Shown: positions 59,524 through 64,000 of the stretch, piece after piece
How positions within the stretch are numbered: position 1 is the stretch's first letter
Layout of the letters: the number at the start of each line of letters is the position of its first letter
Origin: Marinoscillum sp. 108
GTDB taxonomy: Bacteria > Bacteroidota > Bacteroidia > Cytophagales > Cyclobacteriaceae
DNA length: 64,000 nucleotides
Assembly: GCF_902506655.1 (NCBI RefSeq)
Contig: NZ_LR734808.1
Coordinates: 3,036,501-3,100,500, forward strand
Reading direction: 5' to 3'
Notes under the pieces: model-generated
Database searches by the model: none
Told to the model about the DNA's origin: nothing
Seen by the model: the letters and a program-made list of their open reading frames with translations, nothing else
Position numbers and translations under genes: made by a program

Positions 59524-62397
59524 ATGACTGTTGATTTAAACGAAAGGGTAGCCTTCCAAACACGCCACAATGGACCTTCTGAGAAGGAAATCCAGGAAAT
59601 GCTGGATGCCTTGGGTGTCTCATCTTTGGACGAGCTGATCTCCCAAACCATTCCCGGGAACATTCGACTAAAACAGGGACTCAACCTGCCCGCTCCCTTG
59701 AATGAATATGAGTATATCAACAAGCTCAAGAAGACGGCAGGGAAAAACAAGGTATTCAAATCTTTTCTGGGTCAGGGGTATTATAACTGCGTGGTACCGG
59801 CAGTGATCCAGCGAAATATCCTTGAGAATCCGGGGTGGTATACGGCCTATACGCCTTATCAGGCTGAGATTGCTCAGGGAAGACTGGAAGCCCTCATCAA
59901 TTTCCAGACCCTGGTTTCGGATCTTACTGGAATGGAAATAGCGAACGCGTCTCTTCTGGATGAAGGTACTGCTGCCGCAGAGGCAATCGCCATGCTACAT
60001 GCCACCCGAAAGAAGGAGAAAAAACAGTCCAATAAAGTAGTCGTGGACGAGCGGGTTTTTCCGCAGACCTTGGAGATTTTAAAAACCCGAACCAAGCCCC
60101 TTGGTTTGGAGCTGGTAGTGGCCAGGATAGAAAATATTGATCTTAGTGATTCCGACTTGTTCGGGGTATTTTTCCAATATCCGGACAATTTCGGTGAGAC
60201 TTTTGATCGCTCTGCATTCGTAGCAGAGGCCGCTGAGCATGGGGTTTCCGTAGCAGTGGCATCGGATCTTTTGGCACTATGTCTCCTCACCCCTCCCGGG
60301 GAATGGGGAGTGGATGTGGTGGTAGGTACTTCACAGCGTTTTGGAGTCCCTATGGGATATGGAGGCCCGCACGCAGCATTCTTTGCGACAAAAGAAGAAT
60401 ATAAACGATACATTCCAGGAAGGATCATTGGTGTTTCAAAGGATGACGAAGGTCATCCTGCCTATAGAATGGCACTACAAACCCGTGAGCAGCACATCAA
60501 AAGAGAAAGAGCTACCTCCAATATCTGTACGGCTCAGGTACTGCTGGCGGTAATGGCTTCCATGTATGGAGTATACCACGGTCCTGCAGGACTCAAGCAG
60601 ATAGCTTCCAGGGTAAGAGGGTTGGCCAAAGCAACTGCCGCCTCGCTCTCAGCCATGGGGTTGAAGGAGGAAAACGCAGAGTATTTTGATACCCTCAGAT
60701 TCACGCTGAATGATGACGACCTCCAAAAGGTGAAGAACGTGGCAGAATCGCATCAAATCAACTTCAGATATGCGGGCAATCAGGTGATGTTATCTTTCGA
60801 TGAGACGCATCTGCCTTCAGACGCTCAAAATGTGGTGTCTATTTTTGCCGAAGCGCTCGGAAAAGAAACACAGACCATCAGCACGGAGGTTGAAATAGCC
60901 TATCCGAATGGGCTGGCCCGGCAGTCGGACTTTATGACCCATGAGGTGTTCAATGTGAACCATAGTGAGCACGAGATTCTGCGCTATATGAAGCGGCTGG
61001 AAAATAAAGACCTTTCACTGGTTCATTCCATGATCTCACTGGGATCATGCACCATGAAGCTCAATGCCACTACTGAGATGATACCGGTCACCTGGCCGGA
61101 ATTTGGAAATATCCACCCTTTTGCGCCTAAAGATCAGGCGGCTGGATATGCTGAGGTGATCGGGGAGCTGCACGACTGGCTGGCTGAGATTACCGGTTTT
61201 TCGGCGGTTTCGTTTCAGCCCAACTCGGGTGCTCAGGGAGAGTTTGCCGGACTCATGGTGATCAGGGCATATCATCAGGCCAATGGACATCATCATAGAA
61301 ATATTACCCTGATCCCTTCATCTGCCCATGGCACCAATCCCGCCAGTGCGGTGATGGCCGGTATGGAAGTGGTGATTGTCAAATGTGACGATCAGGGCAA
61401 TATTGACGTGGATGACCTTAAAGGCAAAGTAGAAACACACAGCGAAAACCTTGGTGCTTTGATGGTGACCTATCCATCTACTCACGGGGTATTTGAAGAG
61501 AGCATCATAGAAATCTGCGAACTTGTTCATGCCCATGGTGGTCAGGTGTATATGGATGGAGCCAATATGAATGCCCAGGTGGGGCTGACATCTCCGGCGA
61601 TGATCGGGGCGGACGTTTGCCACCTGAACCTTCACAAGACATTCTGCATCCCTCACGGTGGTGGAGGTCCTGGTATGGGCCCAATTGGAGTTGGAGCGCA
61701 CCTGGCGCCTTACCTGCCCGGTACTTCGCATATCGGAGTAGATGATGTGAATGTGTCCAGTGCTCCCTATGGCAGTGCCAGTATTTTGCCCATCTCTCAT
61801 GCCTATATAGCCATGATGGGCGGCGATGGTCTTAGAGCAGCCACTCAATTGGCCATCCTCAATGCCAACTATATTGGGCAGAAGCTGAAAGATCACTACC
61901 CGGTGCTTTATGCTAACGAAAAAGGCAGAAATGCCCACGAACTGATCATAGACTGCAGAGACTTTAAGAAATATGGCGTGGAGGTAGAGGACATTGCCAA
62001 GCGACTCATGGATTATGGTTATCACGCCCCTACGGTTTCGTTTCCGGTGGCTGGTACCATGATGATAGAGCCCACGGAAAGTGAAACCAAGTCAGAGATA
62101 GACCGGTTTTGTGATGTGATGATTTCCATCCGCAAGGAAATTGAGGAGGTCATCAGCGGGGTAGCAGATAAAGACAATAACGTGCTGAAGAATGCACCGC
62201 ACACTCAGCGCACGGTCATCGCCGAAAGCTGGGACCTGCCCTATAGCAGGGAGAAAGCCGCTTTTCCACTCCCAGAGTTGAAATACAATAAATTCTGGCC
62301 TTCTGTCAGCAGAATAGACAGTGCTTACGGAGATCGAAACCTGATGTGCAGCTGCGTACCTGTAGAGGCTTATGCCGAGGCTGCGGAGTTGGTATAG
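59524..62397 (+). CDS. gcvP: Glycine dehydrogenase (decarboxylating), P protein
   Basis: 957 residues, the fused alpha2-type P protein with both halves in one chain. The PLP lysine is Lys705 in NLHKTFCIPHGGGGPG. FLGQGYYNCVVPAVIQRN and YTPYQAEIAQGRLEALINFQ open the first half. It decarboxylates glycine and hands the aminomethyl group to the lipoyl H protein. The H, T and L genes are not in the window. Transcribed alone. Confidence 0.97.
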   Translation: MTVDLNERVAFQTRHNGPSEKEIQEMLDALGVSSLDELISQTIPGNIRLKQGLNLPAPLNEYEYINKLKKTAGKNKVFKSFLGQGYYNCVVPAVIQRNILENPGWYTAYTPYQAEIAQGRLEALINFQTLVSDLTGMEIANASLLDEGTAAAEAIAMLHATRKKEKKQSNKVVVDERVFPQTLEILKTRTKPLGLELVVARIENIDLSDSDLFGVFFQYPDNFGETFDRSAFVAEAAEHGVSVAVASDLLALCLLTPPGEWGVDVVVGTSQRFGVPMGYGGPHAAFFATKEEYKRYIPGRIIGVSKDDEGHPAYRMALQTREQHIKRERATSNICTAQVLLAVMASMYGVYHGPAGLKQIASRVRGLAKATAASLSAMGLKEENAEYFDTLRFTLNDDDLQKVKNVAESHQINFRYAGNQVMLSFDETHLPSDAQNVVSIFAEALGKETQTISTEVEIAYPNGLARQSDFMTHEVFNVNHSEHEILRYMKRLENKDLSLVHSMISLGSCTMKLNATTEMIPVTWPEFGNIHPFAPKDQAAGYAEVIGELHDWLAEITGFSAVSFQPNSGAQGEFAGLMVIRAYHQANGHHHRNITLIPSSAHGTNPASAVMAGMEVVIVKCDDQGNIDVDDLKGKVETHSENLGALMVTYPSTHGVFEESIIEICELVHAHGGQVYMDGANMNAQVGLTSPAMIGADVCHLNLHKTFCIPHGGGGPGMGPIGVGAHLAPYLPGTSHIGVDDVNVSSAPYGSASILPISHAYIAMMGGDGLRAATQLAILNANYIGQKLKDHYPVLYANEKGRNAHELIIDCRDFKKYGVEVEDIAKRLMDYGYHAPTVSFPVAGTMMIEPTESETKSEIDRFCDVMISIRKEIEEVISGVADKDNNVLKNAPHTQRTVIAESWDLPYSREKAAFPLPELKYNKFWPSVSRIDSAYGDRNLMCSCVPVEAYAEAAELV

Positions 62398-62403
62398 ATG
62401 TAT

Positions 62404-62889
62404 TTAATTACAAAACTCCAACAGAAAGGAGCCCTGCACGGTATTGTCATCGTCAAAATCGGCACTCATGTACCCGATTAGTTGCTGACTACCTACAGCC
62501 ACTACTTCAATGAACCCACCGGAGGCGGTAAATTTTTTCGTACCGTTGGGTAAATTGAAGATGACATATCCTTCGTTTGCCGGGAAGGGGAGGTTATAGC
62601 TTCCTTTTCGGCCAGGTATTTTTATGGAAAGATGGAGCTTGCTGGAGACCCTGATGGCACAGGGATCCTGAGTACTTTCACCCACGATGAGCCCTTCCAG
62701 GTAGTAGGAAGAACTGTTCACGTTGGCACTGCCAGCGGCATACTGCCATTCTTCACCTCCTATCTTACCTTTAAGTGGGTCCTTCTCCAGGTCAAAGCCA
62801 CTGATATCATCTTTGCATGATGATAAGCATCCTGTGGCTGCTAAAAGCACTATCATGAACAGTCTTGGAGCAATGTTTTTCAGGTTCAA
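62404..62889 (-). CDS. Lipoprotein of unknown function
   Basis: 161 residues. Leader FMIVLLAATGCLSSC holds two possible lipobox cysteines; the second (LSSC) is followed by KDD, which resembles the acidic export signal of surface lipoproteins in Bacteroidota. The mature domain is beta-rich with an INGxxW-like KIGGEEWQYAAG start and GYMSADFDDDNTVQGSFLLEF end, reminiscent of DUF6252-type proteins. It overlaps the NRDE gene by 4 nt, so the two are co-transcribed. Confidence 0.7.
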   Translation of the reverse strand: MNLKNIAPRLFMIVLLAATGCLSSCKDDISGFDLEKDPLKGKIGGEEWQYAAGSANVNSSSYYLEGLIVGESTQDPCAIRVSSKLHLSIKIPGRKGSYNLPFPANEGYVIFNLPNGTKKFTASGGFIEVVAVGSQQLIGYMSADFDDDNTVQGSFLLEFCN

Positions 62890-63653
62890 TTCTCTTGTAT
62901 TTTAAATTGATAATTTACGGTCTTCTCCACTCTGTCCCCAACCGGATAGGACTTTTCTGAAAATTCGATTTGACCATCTCTGTCTATGGTAATCACCGTG
63001 GAGCAGCAGGTGCCGTAATTTTCCATGCGGATGCACATGGCCGATAGAGCCTTTTCCATTTCTTTGGACACTCCGGTGTCTGGCAAGATACTGTCCTCGG
63101 CGGTTGAGGTGTCACTCATCATTTCTATTAACTCTTCGTGACTGAAGCTATTGCCAATCAGTTCCTGAAATTTGGCTTTGGCCAATTCTACTTTGGGCCA
63201 TGGAGTATCCAGAAGTGCATTGCTCAACCCATGAATGCCCGGGGTAATGACGTTCGCCTTGCGCTCGTAGTTGCTGTAGTGAGTCATCATTTGAGGCGTG
63301 GCGGCCAACACATTGAATCCGTTATATGCTGTGGAGCGCTCGTGCAAATCCTCGACATAGTTCAGGGGCTGCAGTGCCGGATCCATAAAACGAATAGGAA
63401 TCTCCCCCCTCGACCTTACGTTCTCCCTTATGTTTGACAGGTCCCTATAGTTGGTGACTGCCGCAAAATGTCCCTGTTTAGAAACGGTCATCCAGGACCC
63501 GCCCGCTTGGAGGTCGCGACCACCCAGAATGCTTGGTTCATCATGCCAAAAGGCAGCAGGTGCAGTGGGCCGAGCGTAAAACTCATCCCGATTGGCCGCT
63601 ACGATCAGCTTATATTTTGGGTGTACATCCCAGGCAAATACTATGAGACACAT
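62886..63653 (-). CDS. NRDE/TANGO2 family protein
   Basis: 255 residues from the ATG at 63653. MCLIVFAWDVHP with Cys2, then VAANRDEFYARPT, which is the NRDE motif, and GGSWMTVSKQGHFAAVTNYRD are typical of the TANGO2 family. The role in bacteria is not settled; in eukaryotes it is linked to lipid or heme handling. The frame is open ten codons further upstream, but those residues are not family-like and would overlap the divergent gene. Confidence 0.9.
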   Translation of the reverse strand: MCLIVFAWDVHPKYKLIVAANRDEFYARPTAPAAFWHDEPSILGGRDLQAGGSWMTVSKQGHFAAVTNYRDLSNIRENVRSRGEIPIRFMDPALQPLNYVEDLHERSTAYNGFNVLAATPQMMTHYSNYERKANVITPGIHGLSNALLDTPWPKVELAKAKFQELIGNSFSHEELIEMMSDTSTAEDSILPDTGVSKEMEKALSAMCIRMENYGTCCSTVITIDRDGQIEFSEKSYPVGDRVEKTVNYQFKIQEN

Positions 63654-63660
63654 ATCTTTG
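63653..63660 (+). promoter_or_regulatory. Predicted -7 box for the right-edge gene
   Basis: TATCTTTG matches TAnnTTTG. It begins on the last base of the divergent NRDE start codon, 14 nt before the ATG at 63675. Confidence 0.45.
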
Positions 63661-63674
63661 GGCAAATTTTTAGC

Positions 63675-64000
63675 ATGCGGCAAATTTTTGAGTACCTAAA
63701 AGAGTATCAAAGAAAGCACTTTGACCTCAAACTCTACCTCCTCATCAGTCTATTTCTGACCATATGTTTTGTCTTTAACTATACATATGACTTTGAAGAT
63801 TCGGTGATCGATAGCTACAGAGGGACGTTCTTGCATTGGCTTTACATGTTTTTGTGGATGATGTTCCCTTTTTTGGGTGTGAGTCTGCTCATCGCACGGG
63901 TAAAACAAATACCCGTGTTCACGGGTTCATTCTGGCTGATGTTGGTGATTGGGTTTGCCATTCTGGCACTGGACAGATCCTTTATAGGGCACCTGCAGAT
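63675..64000 (+). CDS. Integral membrane protein, N-terminal part (possibly CPBP-type)
   Basis: Open from the ATG at 63675 to the window edge, about 108 residues seen. A charged start (MRQIFEYLKEYQRKHFDLK) leads to hydrophobic helices at about 20-35, 55-75 and 85-100, with FNYTYDFEDSVIDSY between the first two. This resembles the start of some Bacteroidota CPBP-family membrane proteases, but the catalytic part lies outside the window, so the assignment is tentative. Confidence 0.5.
   Translation, partial: MRQIFEYLKEYQRKHFDLKLYLLISLFLTICFVFNYTYDFEDSVIDSYRGTFLHWLYMFLWMMFPFLGVSLLIARVKQIPVFTGSFWLMLVIGFAILALDRSFIGHLQ

Overview
The window looks like a chromosomal segment from a free-living, probably aerobic Bacteroidota, most likely of the order Cytophagales. 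The signs are the family set (BshC, DUF6452/DUF6048, DUF4783, DUF4105, MurF-Alr fusion, NhaD, a type IX secretion sorting domain), many promoters carrying the Bacteroidota -7 consensus TAnnTTTG, weak Shine-Dalgarno signals, and a moderate GC content. There is no rRNA, prophage or CRISPR array. The window cuts bshC at its left edge and a membrane protein gene at its right edge.

Layout. 1-5.5 kb: rimO-bshC, a lipoprotein/beta-barrel pair, and recF with a DciA-like gene. 5.6-13.1 kb: pdhA, a TPR protein, ribH, lysC, nhaD, a glutamate-type dehydrogenase and anmK. 13.2-20.8 kb: an envelope block on the + strand (coaX, outer-membrane protein, TPR protein, lptC, a 56-residue membrane protein, CNNM/CorC protein, PpiD-like foldase). 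20.8-38 kb: housekeeping genes (rsmI, IMPase, radical SAM, DUF4105 membrane enzyme, recX, nadC, gpmI, MsbA-type exporter, corA, terC, purEK). 38.1-40.6 kb: a small accessory cluster built around an ECF sigma factor and membrane proteins. 40.7-46.1 kb: murF-alr, GNAT, UspA, MaoC, DUF892 and tRNA-Val. 46.2-51.9 kb: two paralogous histidine kinase/response regulator pairs, each next to a divergent exported protein. 52-55 kb: a HisA-like protein lacking one catalytic Asp, DUF3667 and MscS. 55.2-56.5 kb: a scarred, repeat-rich stretch with a DUF559 nuclease gene between inverted repeats and several degenerate copies of the 3' part of tRNA-His. 56.6-64 kb: pyrC, an M28 peptidase, gcvP, a lipoprotein and an NRDE protein.

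The most unusual signals are: (1) TTAA boxes repeated every 10-11 bp in the divergent promoter regions of both two-component systems, which look like OmpR-family operator arrays; (2) the DUF559 gene framed by 16-bp identical palindromic inverted repeats, a candidate small mobile unit; (3) the multiplied tRNA-His 3' half plus terminator, running from the anticodon loop outward, as expected from past integrations; (4) a HisA homologue with Ser in place of the N-terminal catalytic Asp; (5) a perfect 12-bp terminator hairpin containing the likely lptC start codon. I did not identify a complete, clearly new defence or metabolic system.
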